A program made the position numbers and the translations under genes. Below are positions 18,474 through 25,721 of a stretch of 64,000 bases of DNA, piece after piece. Below the pieces are notes generated by a model. The model saw nothing but the letters and a program-made list of their open reading frames with translations. It was not told the origin of the DNA and searched no databases. This DNA comes from Flagellatimonas centrodinii. Its GTDB lineage: Bacteria; Pseudomonadota; Gammaproteobacteria; Nevskiales; Nevskiaceae. How positions within the stretch are numbered: position 1 is the stretch's first letter; every line of letters begins with the position of its first letter. The stretch is taken from assembly GCF_016918765.2 (NCBI RefSeq), contig NZ_CP092104.1, positions 3,038,001 to 3,102,000 on the forward strand, read 5' to 3'.

Positions 18474-19705
18474 GGAAACACTGATCAAGTCCCCTCAAAC
18501 GCTTTTTGCGATTGACTGGACATGAGAAAATATTGCTGACGAATTCCACGGGGATGAGGGTGATGAAGCAGCGCAGCTTTGCTGATGCCGAATATGCCGC
18601 CAAGCCACGTCAGACGCGGCAGGATCGGTTTTTATCGAAGATTGATGCCGCAACGCCCTGGCCTGCACTGCTTGCGGTCATCGATCCCTTCTACCCGAAG
18701 GCGGGCAATGGTCGACCTCCCCTAGGCTGTGAACGCATGCTGCGGATGTACGTTGCCCAGCAATGTCTTGGTTTCTCCGACGAGGGGATCGAGGATGCGA
18801 TTTACGACTCTGGCGCAATTCGCCGGTTTGTCGGCATTGATCTGGGACGGGAGTCGTCCCCGGATGCCACCACGGTGCTGAAGTTCCGGCGGCTATTGGA
18901 AACCCACGGGCTGACGAAGCTGATCTTCGAGACCATCAAGGGACACCTGGCCGAACAGGGACTGCTGATGCGGGAAGGCACCATTGTCGATGCCACCCTG
19001 ATTGCTGCTTCGCCTTCGACAAAGAACAAAGCAGGCGAGCGAGATCCTGAGATGCATCAATCGAAGAAGGGCAACCAGTGGCACTTCGGCATGAAGGCCC
19101 ATATCGGCGTAGATGCCGCCTCGGGACTGGTGCACAGCCTCATTGGCACGGCGGGTAACGTGGCTGACATCACCCAAGCCCATGCCCTGCTGCATGGCGA
19201 AGAGCGACACGCCCATGGTGATGCGGGCTATCAGGGTGTGGAGAAGCGGGAAGAGTGCAACCCCGAACACACCGTCGCCTGGCAGATCGCGATGCGACCG
19301 GGCAAGCGACGCAAACTCCCTGACACCGAAGGCGGACGGCTGCTTCAGCAAACCGAACAACTGAAATCCAGCCTGCGTGCCAAGGTCGAGCACCCATTTC
19401 ACATCATCAAGAACCTGTTCAGGCATCGGAAGGCTCGCTATCGGGGCTTGTTCAAGAACACCGCCCAGCTTTACAGCCTGTTCGGGCTGGCCAATCTGCT
19501 GATTGCCGCCCGACGAATCCCCGAGCCCAGCAGATGAATTGCGTCTGCAGCAAGCAGAATCAGTGGGCAAATATGCGAAAGAGCCCGAATATCGGGAAGA
19601 ACTGAGCGATTCTCATGCCAAACGTGCTGAAAACCGCAAAGTCAGCCGACTCTTGGCGCCCAAGTGCGGAGCGGCGCAAAATTCAGACACTTGATCAGTG
19701 TTTCC
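18474..19705 (+). mobile_element. IS5-family insertion sequence, copy A
   Basis: The element is 1232 bp with perfect 17-bp terminal inverted repeats (GGAAACACTGATCAAGT). It is flanked by the 4-bp duplication CTAA (18470-18473 and 19706-19709), matching the YTAR target of the IS5 group. It carries one transposase gene. It splits the DUF5677-like gene. It looks identical in sequence to copy B, 1984 bp to the right, in the same orientation. Confidence 0.95.
18563..19537 (+). CDS. IS5-family transposase (copy A)
   Basis: This 324-residue DDE transposase starts MKQRSFADAEYAAKPRQTRQ at ATG 18563; the frame is open up to 18506 and an ATG at 18554 is also possible. The N-terminal DUF772-type part contains CERMLRMYVAQQCLGFSDEGIEDAIYDS. 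The catalytic residues are Asp in TIVDATLIAA, Asp in HGDAGYQG and Glu in AKVEHPFHIIK. It ends NLLIAARRIP, as in the IS5 subgroup. The reading frame is intact, so the element could still be active. Confidence 0.95.
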   Translation: MKQRSFADAEYAAKPRQTRQDRFLSKIDAATPWPALLAVIDPFYPKAGNGRPPLGCERMLRMYVAQQCLGFSDEGIEDAIYDSGAIRRFVGIDLGRESSPDATTVLKFRRLLETHGLTKLIFETIKGHLAEQGLLMREGTIVDATLIAASPSTKNKAGERDPEMHQSKKGNQWHFGMKAHIGVDAASGLVHSLIGTAGNVADITQAHALLHGEERHAHGDAGYQGVEKREECNPEHTVAWQIAMRPGKRRKLPDTEGGRLLQQTEQLKSSLRAKVEHPFHIIKNLFRHRKARYRGLFKNTAQLYSLFGLANLLIAARRIPEPSR

Positions 19706-20382
19706 CTAAAAGAGCTGTGATTCAACGAATCTTGAAGAATCAGCGTAGAGGTCAAAATAGTGTTTGAGATCACCGTGATCTGTGAGGGAAACCTAGGCGA
19801 TGGCTGAAGCTTTGTAATGGTGTAAAAGTCTTGCTCACCATCATTAGCCATAGGATGGACGTGGGTTGAGGCATAGTCGTAGCCGTATTTGTGAAGAAAC
19901 TCCATTCCCATGTCTTTAGCGACATCCTCCGCCCTCGGGCGCCGCCACTTAGGCTTGTCCTTTTCGAGAGCTTTGATGCGTGCCTTTTTCTCATCACTAA
20001 TTTTATACACCCAGCCTACAGCCTGATCCTTGAAAAGGCCATCGCTTTTTACACGGTTTTGGCTCTTGAATTGTTCGAAAAACGACCAATCATCGAAGGC
20101 TTGAAAGTCGTCATTCACTCCGAGGCTGTGCAAATGAAACATTCTATCGACCAGGGCTCGATGTATAACCCAGGCATTTTGAGTGTCACCGTTATCCCAA
20201 AGAGAAAAAACGCTTTTAAGCGTCATGGCTGAGCGGGCAACGAAGTTTCTGATAATTACGTTCTTAGTGTCACAATCGTGTTTGGCGAATGAGAAAAGCA
20301 CCATTCCACTGACCAAATAGAGTGCATCTGTAGCAGTTCGGTACATCTCAATAGTTTGATACTGCTTCTCAGCCATATCTTT

Positions 20383-20457
20383 GCCTAACGCCTGAGCTAA
20401 GGGGCGCCAGCGAAGCTGGGCATCCCGTGCGGAGCACGAACTTGAGCGAATTGTTAG
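20383..20457 (-). other. attC-like site 2 (interrupted by IS copy B)
   Basis: On the plus strand it reads GCCTAAC (20383-20389), then a folded centre with the inverted pairs GCGCCAGC/GCTGGGC, and ends AATTGTTAG (to 20457), where IS copy B begins. Rejoining across the IS gives GTTAGAAC. The minus-strand core GTTAGGC is perfect and lies seven bases before the start of the DUF5677-like gene, as in a normal cassette. The IS used the TTAG inside the second core as its target. Confidence 0.85.
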
Positions 20458-21689
20458 GGAAACACTGATCAAGTCCCCTCAAACGCTTTTTGCGATTGAC
20501 TGGACATGAGAAAATATTGCTGACGAATTCCACGGGGATGAGGGTGATGAAGCAGCGCAGCTTTGCTGATGCCGAATATGCCGCCAAGCCACGTCAGACG
20601 CGGCAGGATCGGTTTTTATCGAAGATTGATGCCGCAACGCCCTGGCCTGCACTGCTTGCGGTCATCGATCCCTTCTACCCGAAGGCGGGCAATGGTCGAC
20701 CTCCCCTAGGCTGTGAACGCATGCTGCGGATGTACGTTGCCCAGCAATGTCTTGGTTTCTCCGACGAGGGGATCGAGGATGCGATTTACGACTCTGGCGC
20801 AATTCGCCGGTTTGTCGGCATTGATCTGGGACGGGAGTCGTCCCCGGATGCCACCACGGTGCTGAAGTTCCGGCGGCTATTGGAAACCCACGGGCTGACG
20901 AAGCTGATCTTCGAGACCATCAAGGGACACCTGGCCGAACAGGGACTGCTGATGCGGGAAGGCACCATTGTCGATGCCACCCTGATTGCTGCTTCGCCTT
21001 CGACAAAGAACAAAGCAGGCGAGCGAGATCCTGAGATGCATCAATCGAAGAAGGGCAACCAGTGGCACTTCGGCATGAAGGCCCATATCGGCGTAGATGC
21101 CGCCTCGGGACTGGTGCACAGCCTCATTGGCACGGCGGGTAACGTGGCTGACATCACCCAAGCCCATGCCCTGCTGCATGGCGAAGAGCGACACGCCCAT
21201 GGTGATGCGGGCTATCAGGGTGTGGAGAAGCGGGAAGAGTGCAACCCCGAACACACCGTCGCCTGGCAGATCGCGATGCGACCGGGCAAGCGACGCAAAC
21301 TCCCTGACACCGAAGGCGGACGGCTGCTTCAGCAAACCGAACAACTGAAATCCAGCCTGCGTGCCAAGGTCGAGCACCCATTTCACATCATCAAGAACCT
21401 GTTCAGGCATCGGAAGGCTCGCTATCGGGGCTTGTTCAAGAACACCGCCCAGCTTTACAGCCTGTTCGGGCTGGCCAATCTGCTGATTGCCGCCCGACGA
21501 ATCCCCGAGCCCAGCAGATGAATTGCGTCTGCAGCAAGCAGAATCAGTGGGCAAATATGCGAAAGAGCCCGAATATCGGGAAGAACTGAGCGATTCTCAT
21601 GCCAAACGTGCTGAAAACCGCAAAGTCAGCCGACTCTTGGCGCCCAAGTGCGGAGCGGCGCAAAATTCAGACACTTGATCAGTGTTTCC
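20458..21689 (+). mobile_element. IS5-family insertion sequence, copy B
   Basis: This is a second 1232-bp copy with the same 17-bp terminal repeats (GGAAACACTGATCAAGT), flanked by the duplication TTAG (20454-20457 and 21690-21693). It sits exactly in the core box of an attC site. Copies A and B are direct repeats, so the 18474-21689 segment has the layout of a composite transposon, but each copy has its own separate target duplication, which shows two independent insertions. Confidence 0.95.
20547..21521 (+). CDS. IS5-family transposase (copy B)
   Basis: This transposase gives the same 324-residue translation as copy A, including the catalytic Asp, Asp and Glu (DATLIAA, GDAGYQG, VEHPFH). No frameshift or stop is seen. 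The start is chosen as for copy A. The identity of both copies implies recent transposition in this genome. Confidence 0.95.
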   Translation: MKQRSFADAEYAAKPRQTRQDRFLSKIDAATPWPALLAVIDPFYPKAGNGRPPLGCERMLRMYVAQQCLGFSDEGIEDAIYDSGAIRRFVGIDLGRESSPDATTVLKFRRLLETHGLTKLIFETIKGHLAEQGLLMREGTIVDATLIAASPSTKNKAGERDPEMHQSKKGNQWHFGMKAHIGVDAASGLVHSLIGTAGNVADITQAHALLHGEERHAHGDAGYQGVEKREECNPEHTVAWQIAMRPGKRRKLPDTEGGRLLQQTEQLKSSLRAKVEHPFHIIKNLFRHRKARYRGLFKNTAQLYSLFGLANLLIAARRIPEPSR

Positions 21690-21724
21690 TTAGAACTCAA
21701 AGTTGGCACCATACAAATAATAAT

Positions 21725-21788
21725 AATAGGGGACAGACCACGATTAACGACCTGCGCCCAGAGAAATAGTGGTCTGCCCCCTATTATT
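21725..21788. repeat. REP-like palindrome, copy 4
   Basis: The arms are AATAGGGGACAGACCACGATT and AAATAGTGGTCTGCCCCCTATT. The element supplies the last 14 or so codons and the stop of the ORF that ends at 21744, so it has extended or replaced that ORF's own C-terminus. Confidence 0.85.
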
Positions 21789-22163
21789 CGTATTCGCGCT
21801 GTAGCCGGTCGGCTGGAGCGTAGGGCTAGATGCCACATTGCCTGCCTTCGCTACCCCTTTGTTTAATTCCTGCTGCGGCCTCAAGCTCTCATTTAATAAT
21901 CCCAAGCCGACGCCACTAATAACCAAAACAATAAATAGGCCGGATGACTTTAGCAACTTAACGCGATATTTATTACCTTCATCCGTAAAGAACCAAGGTA
22001 TAAAAAGTGATATTGGAAGAATTTTTCCCCATTCCCTCTTAGGATGATAATTAGCCATCGTCTTGAACATGTAGACAGCCGAGAACCCACCAGTAATTAC
22101 ACCTGCTATCCAAATGGCCACAAACAAGACGATGGTTACTATTGCTGTTCCTTCGGTATACAT
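21744..22163 (-). CDS. cassette-borne small membrane protein with REP-derived C-terminus
   Basis: This 139-residue ORF starts at ATG 22163, four bases beyond an attC core (GTTAGTTGCC). It has two membrane segments near the start (TAIVTIVLFVAIWIAGVITGGFSAVYMF, ILPISLFIPWFF) and one in the middle (SSGLFIVLVISGVGLGLL). The last part (NTNNRGQTTISLGAGR) is encoded by REP copy 4 rather than by the original gene. It is probably an integron cassette gene whose 3' end was overwritten by the repeat. The function is not recognised. Confidence 0.6.
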   Translation of the reverse strand: MYTEGTAIVTIVLFVAIWIAGVITGGFSAVYMFKTMANYHPKREWGKILPISLFIPWFFTDEGNKYRVKLLKSSGLFIVLVISGVGLGLLNESLRPQQELNKGVAKAGNVASSPTLQPTGYSANTNNRGQTTISLGAGR

Positions 22164-22166
22164 GGC

Positions 22167-22236
22167 AACTAACGCCTGGCTTTGCGGCGTACCGGAGCCC
22201 AGCGTAGGTACATCCTGAAACAGCCATTTGTTAGCT
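22167..22236 (-). other. attC-like site 3
   Basis: On the plus strand it runs AACTAACGCC ... GCCATTTGTTAGCT, 70 bp, with the boxes AACTAAC and GTTAGCT, one or two bases off consensus. The centre carries GGCTTTGCGGCGTACCGG / CCGGAGCCCAGCG-type imperfect pairing typical of attC folding. It separates the 22163 ORF from an upstream gene remnant. Confidence 0.7.
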
Positions 22237-22268
22237 TGTGTATGTTGATCTCATTTACCAACAGTTGG

Positions 22269-22386
22269 TCACCAGTCCATATTCGCGGCATTATCATGAA
22301 CTCCAGTCAGATACTCCACATAGCTCTCCATATCTTCAACTGATGCCATGGCTTTAGCATAGGTAGAGTCAGAAGCAAAAGGCAGA
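22269..22386 (-). pseudogene. 3' remnant of an unidentified cassette gene
   Basis: Read on the minus strand, an open frame with no start (ILPFASDSTYAKAMASVEDM, then ESYVEYLTGVHDNAANMDW) stops at TGA 22269, about 33 bp before the attC at 22236. The position just ahead of an attC fits the 3' end of a cassette ORF. Its 5' part is cut by REP copy 5 at 22401. The sequence is acidic and helical; the family is not recognised. Confidence 0.4.
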
Positions 22387-22400
22387 ATGCTGGGTAGAAT

Positions 22401-22467
22401 AATAGGGGACAAACAACGATTAATGGCCTACGCCCAGATAAATAGTGGTCTGTCCCCTAATGTTATT
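22401..22467. repeat. REP-like palindrome, copy 5
   Basis: The arms are AATAGGGGACAAACAACGATT and AAATAGTGGTCTGTCCCCTAA. Its centre (GGCCTACGCCCAG) resembles that of copy 4 (GACCTGCGCCCAG), so copies 4 and 5 form one subtype and copies 1-3 another. Confidence 0.85.
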
Positions 22468-22548
22468 GCGTCGACACTCATGTTCATACAGGTTTCGGAT
22501 GCGCCCTTTCAACGTCCTCATTCGCATGCAGGATGTGTCGGTCAGGTG

Positions 22549-23232
22549 TCATCGCCGCGCCTCCACCACCGGCGGTGTCGGCGTATTCCCCGCATACCAG
22601 TTGCTGAACTGATGCAAGGCGGACATCCATGGGCGCACGCCATCCCAATCGGCCTGGCTGCGTTGTGATAACGCCACTGTTTGCGCCGCCACGGTCTGCT
22701 CGGCGGCACAGGTTTCCCGGGCCTGCTGGTCAGCATTGGCGGCGACCTGGTCCAGCTGCCCCAGCCCGGCCTCCAGCTTGGCGATGGTGGTTTCCGGCAC
22801 GCCCATGGCCCGCATCTCGGCGACCTGCTGGGCCATGTCATCCGTGGGTGGCGCTGCCGCGCGGAGTTCGGCGGCCACCCGCGCCTCGCAATCCGCAGCG
22901 GACTCCCGCATCGGCGTCGGCGCACGGCCTGTCTGTTGGGCGCGAAGGGCGTCGTGTGCCTCGTAAATGCGGGCTTCAAGCGTCTTGAACGAGTCAACCT
23001 CGTAGCCATGGCGCGCCAGGTATTCCGCCTCCTTGCGCGCATAGGCCAGCGGCAGATCCTCGTACGCGCCGGCGTTGGCCCGAATATCGTTCTGGATGTG
23101 CGCAAGGGCAATCCGATGCACCAGAAACTGCTTCACCTCGGCGCTGGAAAGGCCACCGGCCCACGACGGCATCGAAAGTGCCGCGACCAGTAGAACAAGA
23201 AACCCGATGCCACGCCGCCCCGACTTCGTCAT
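22549..23232 (-). CDS. unidentified secreted/periplasmic protein
   Basis: This 227-residue protein starts at ATG 23232 (GGAGG and GAAGGA just upstream). It has a clear signal peptide: basic MTKSGRRG, hydrophobic IGFLVLLVAALSM, then a likely cleavage site PSWA|GG near residue 23. The mature part is helical, Ala/Gln/Glu-rich and contains a few Cys (ADCEARV, QQARETCAAEQ), which suggests a disulphide and a coiled-coil-like rod. The C-terminus has WMSALHQFSNWYAG. It is GC-rich like the backbone. It is 77 bp downstream of the DUF2726 gene, possibly in one transcript. No family is recognised. Confidence 0.65.
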   Translation of the reverse strand: MTKSGRRGIGFLVLLVAALSMPSWAGGLSSAEVKQFLVHRIALAHIQNDIRANAGAYEDLPLAYARKEAEYLARHGYEVDSFKTLEARIYEAHDALRAQQTGRAPTPMRESAADCEARVAAELRAAAPPTDDMAQQVAEMRAMGVPETTIAKLEAGLGQLDQVAANADQQARETCAAEQTVAAQTVALSQRSQADWDGVRPWMSALHQFSNWYAGNTPTPPVVEARR

Positions 23233-23309
23233 TCCTTCACGCCTCCGCAACCGAACCGATGAAGCCCGACCTTGCCGCAAACCGCCGCGAGGGTCGACCC
23301 CGATTCGGG

Positions 23310-23870
23310 TCAGAGTGTCGCAGGGCCCGAATCGCTTGATGCCGCTGACTGTGCAGCAGCGCCTTCTCCCACCAGAGCCTGTCGAGGTGAAATGGCCCCC
23401 TCAACCAGGCGTTGAACCTCTGCAACGGAATAGGATTTCGCTGCCTTGATGCGAAGCAGCGGCAGGCCGGCCGACTGACAGGCGCCGTTGAGAAGGTCAT
23501 CTCGCTTCTGCGCTCTGGACGACCCGTGACTGGAATCATCCAACTCGACCGCCAGCTTGATCGCCAAATCAGTTGGTTCACACACGATGAAGTCGAAGTG
23601 CTTTGACGAAATCGCGTTGAACGCCCGCTGCCAATCGGACCGCCTCAGCCCCTTCGTCGGCGCAATCACATCCGCAACCCGCACCTTGGAGAAGACCACA
23701 CCCGAGCTACCAATCGCCTGCACTAGCACCCCATAGAAGGACCGCTCGGCCTTCGACAGCAGGTACTTGGATCGCTGGTACGTATATTCGCGGGAGCCGC
23801 CCTTGCCCTTGGCGAGGGCCAGGATGACGATCACCACAATGATGAGGATTACAGCCAGCATGATCTCCAT
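23310..23870 (-). CDS. DUF2726 family membrane-anchored protein
   Basis: This 186-residue protein starts at ATG 23870 with GAGGAACGTC before it. An N-terminal anchor (IMLAVILIIVVIVILALA, about residues 3-20) is followed by a DUF2726 domain: YLLSKAERSFYGVLVQAIG at the start, FDFIVCEPTDLAIKLAVELDDSSH and QKRDDLLNGACQSAGLPLLRI in the centre. This domain resembles restriction-endonuclease-like (PD-(D/E)xK) folds, with the ELDDSSH segment as a possible active-site strand. The C-terminal tail is Ala/Ser-rich. It is the first gene after attC site 4 and therefore may head a two-gene cassette. Confidence 0.8.
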   Translation of the reverse strand: MEIMLAVILIIVVIVILALAKGKGGSREYTYQRSKYLLSKAERSFYGVLVQAIGSSGVVFSKVRVADVIAPTKGLRRSDWQRAFNAISSKHFDFIVCEPTDLAIKLAVELDDSSHGSSRAQKRDDLLNGACQSAGLPLLRIKAAKSYSVAEVQRLVEGAISPRQALVGEGAAAQSAASSDSGPATL

Positions 23871-23910
23871 GACGTTCCTCTAAGTCCCTTCGGTCCGCGG
23901 TAGACGAGTC

Positions 23911-24033
23911 GCCCAACACAAAGGCGAGAGATCGGGATCGATCTTTGATAATGATTTAATCGTGGTCTGACCCCAATTATTCGGCTGCCGCGAAGCGGCG
24001 GCTGGGACGTCGGAGTGCAACCGTTTGTTAGGC
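23911..24033 (-). other. attC-like site 4 containing a REP half element
   Basis: The outer boxes are perfect: GCCCAAC (23911-23917) and GTTAGGC (24027-24033). The 123-bp centre holds a hairpin (GCTGCCGCGAAGCGGCGGC) and a REP half arm (AATCGTGGTCTGACCCCAATT, 23958-23978), which appears to have inserted into or recombined with the attC. The stop of the gene at 24028 overlaps the core box. Confidence 0.75.
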
Positions 24034-24627
24034 ATCATTTTTCTCTCGCTTGGGCAGCGAGCGAAAAATTGTGGTTATGGCACCACCTATTACAGCTAGT
24101 AAGACCGTACCAATACCACCAAGCATCCATTTCTGTTGATCGTACAGCCTACCGACCTCCGCACGACTTGCCTCTCGATACTCTTCTAAACGCCTGGAAG
24201 ATTCGTCTAGGTCCTTCCTAAGCAATGGGATTGAAAGCGCCCGTTCAGGACTTTCCACAATGGCCGCTTCAATTCTTTGTAAGCGCTCATCTACTGTGGC
24301 AACAGCAGTGGCCAACTTTTGCTGTTCTAGGGTTATTGAAGCGGATGGGTCTGGAGCAGCCAATTCTTCAGTGACCTTTGCAATCTCATCTGTTTGCCTA
24401 CGTACAAACGCAAGCTCTGCCTTCAAAGCTTTTAGTTCCAGGCTCTCGGGTTTACGAGCCTTTGAATCAAATAGGCTCGAAAGCTGTGAGAACGAAAAAA
24501 ACAAACCAACCAGACCAACTATAACCGTGGCAATTGCACTCTTAAGCAACTCAGCACGTCTCGCTGCATCCTTTTCTTTGAACTCTCGCCTCAGCGCTTC
24601 TAACTCTTTCTCTGGGTTTTTATCCAC
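24028..24627 (-). CDS. cassette-borne coiled-coil protein with two membrane segments
   Basis: This 199-residue ORF is read from GTG 24627, which has GGGAGG five bases upstream; an ATG at 24663 lies inside the attC and is less likely. The N-terminus is highly charged (KNPEKELEALRREFKEKD). A first membrane segment is LLKSAIATVIVGLVGLFFSFSQL (about 29-51), then about 100 residues of heptad-like coiled coil (LKALKAELAFVRRQTDEIAK, RKDLDESSRRLEEYREASRA), then a second segment MLGGIGTVLLAVIGGAITTIF near the C-terminus. Its stop lies in attC site 4. It has no recognised family. Confidence 0.7.
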   Translation of the reverse strand: MDKNPEKELEALRREFKEKDAARRAELLKSAIATVIVGLVGLFFSFSQLSSLFDSKARKPESLELKALKAELAFVRRQTDEIAKVTEELAAPDPSASITLEQQKLATAVATVDERLQRIEAAIVESPERALSIPLLRKDLDESSRRLEEYREASRAEVGRLYDQQKWMLGGIGTVLLAVIGGAITTIFRSLPKREKNDA

Positions 24628-24645
24628 TGCGACCTCCCTAATGAT

Positions 24646-24715
24646 GCCTAACGCCTTGCTCACCCGAAAAACGTGAGCGCAGCGAGTATTTTTCCGGTGC
24701 AGCTAATTGTTAGGG
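24646..24715 (-). other. attC-like site 5
   Basis: GCCTAAC (24646-24652) and GTTAGGG (24709-24715) enclose 70 bp with paired arms (CACCCGAAAAACGTGAGCGC / GCGAGTATTTTTCCGGTG). The stop codon of the gene at 24703 lies within it, and the next cassette begins with GTTAGGC on the minus strand. This is a well-formed attC. Confidence 0.85.
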
Positions 24716-25626
24716 CTTTCCGATTTAAAATATTCAACCAATTGATTGTATTCGTCTTTATTGCTTTTCTCAGATTTATTGAGCCAATCATTGGCTAGAG
24801 AATCATTCCCCTCAAGGGAGCGAATTCTAGCTATAAAGAACTGTAATGCGGCCTCGCTTTGCGAGGTCATTCTCGGTGCTATCTTCAAGGTTTTCTCCAG
24901 GAAGTCTCCGTATTTATGTATTTTAGTTTTATCTATCTCAGACTTGGCCATTGAGTAAATAAAAGGGCCTTGATTGTAATAGTAAATTTTATCGTTGCTT
25001 ACATAATATTGAGCAACTTCACGTAAACCTACAACCGCAGCAGCTATTGACAGATTAGTACCTTGCTCGCTTCTTGAGCTCATAATGTTTGTAGTTAAAG
25101 CCAGGGATACAGCAACAGCCGCCATTAATGCCGGTGCAACTATTCCGCTTGCCATTGAAAAATAGCCTTTATCTGCCCTTTCGCCTTCTTCAATTAATTT
25201 GAAGTTATCAGGGGAGCGAACTGTTATTTCTGGCTTATTGGGAATCGAGTATTTTCCCTCTAGGATTGAGGTGATAGACAAGTAGTCCTTGAATTTTAAG
25301 AAAGGTATCTTAATTTCTAAAATGTCTTCACTCTCTGTGACCTCATAATCCATCCCTGTAACTGTTTTCACCCCACCGTTTTTAATCTCAGAGCCTCTTG
25401 CTCTAAGTTTTACTACAATGTCTTTAACAGTTTTTGCAGATGGATTTGAGATCTCAATGATATTCGCGCCTATCTTCTTGTCATCTAAGTCGATAGGAAT
25501 AGATTCCTTGATGGAATATTTGAGCTTTGGTTTTACCCGTTTGAAGTACTCCAGTAAGGCTCCTGCTAACACAGTTACCAAAAGAGTGATAAAAGCAGTA
25601 ATTGCTATAGATCCGATATTTTCCAT
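24703..25626 (-). CDS. cassette-borne membrane protein of unknown function
   Basis: This 307-residue AT-rich ORF starts at ATG 25626. It has an N-terminal membrane segment (IAITAFITLLVTVLAGALLEYF, about 7-28), a beta-rich globular part of about 120 residues (ANIIEISNPSAKTVKDIVVK, EDILEIKIPFLKFKDYLSIT), a second membrane segment (GIVAPALMAAVAVSLALTTN, about 160-179) and a helical C-terminal part (QSEAALQFFIARIRSLEGND, ANDWLNKSEKSNKDE) with a TPR-like look. The stop overlaps attC site 5. The fold of the middle part recalls Ig-like domains, a guess from strand pattern only. The function is unknown. Confidence 0.7.
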   Translation of the reverse strand: MENIGSIAITAFITLLVTVLAGALLEYFKRVKPKLKYSIKESIPIDLDDKKIGANIIEISNPSAKTVKDIVVKLRARGSEIKNGGVKTVTGMDYEVTESEDILEIKIPFLKFKDYLSITSILEGKYSIPNKPEITVRSPDNFKLIEEGERADKGYFSMASGIVAPALMAAVAVSLALTTNIMSSRSEQGTNLSIAAAVVGLREVAQYYVSNDKIYYYNQGPFIYSMAKSEIDKTKIHKYGDFLEKTLKIAPRMTSQSEAALQFFIARIRSLEGNDSLANDWLNKSEKSNKDEYNQLVEYFKSESPNN

Positions 25627-25652
25627 TTACTTTAAATCTCTCAGTTTTGGTG

Positions 25653-25721
25653 CCCTAACGACGGCGTTCACCGGCGGGCCGCGCAAGGCGCGGCCCGTCC
25701 GAGTGGAACGCCTGGTTAGAT
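25653..25721 (-). other. attC-like site 6
   Basis: CCCTAAC (25653-25659) and GTTAGAT (25715-25721) flank 69 bp that fold as GGCGTTC...GAACGCC with an inner GGGCCGCGC/GCGCGGCCC arm. The stop of the gene at 25716 falls in the core box. This is the most clearly palindromic attC of the array. Confidence 0.9.

Larger units (their letters stand above)
18331..20376 (-). pseudogene. DUF5677-like cassette gene split by an IS5-family insertion
   Basis: The 5' part reads from ATG 20376 (MAEKQYQTIEMYRTATDAL) to the IS end at 19705. Beyond the IS, at 18470, the same frame resumes (SWRRVLWDFIDDVRALLDN...) and stops at 18331. Removing 18474-19705 plus one CTAA copy restores one continuous frame of about 270 residues, so the gene was intact before insertion. 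The sequence has the helical, Arg/His-rich look of DUF5677 proteins (VIIRNFVARSAMTLKSVFSLW, YDYASTHVHPMA), whose role is unknown, though some resemble HEPN-type RNases. The start lies seven bases after an attC core (GTTAGGC), the usual place for a cassette ORF. As it stands the encoded protein would end in about 20 IS-derived residues. Confidence 0.8.

Noticed and set aside
18474-21689. A true composite transposon
   Set aside because: Each IS has its own 4-bp target duplication (CTAA and TTAG), so the outer ends do not share one duplication; two independent insertions explain the data.
16467-22467. REP copies as a CRISPR array or as attC sites
   Set aside because: Spacing is irregular, there are no equal spacers, and the arms lack the RYYYAAC/GTTRRRY boxes. 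They are dispersed palindromes.
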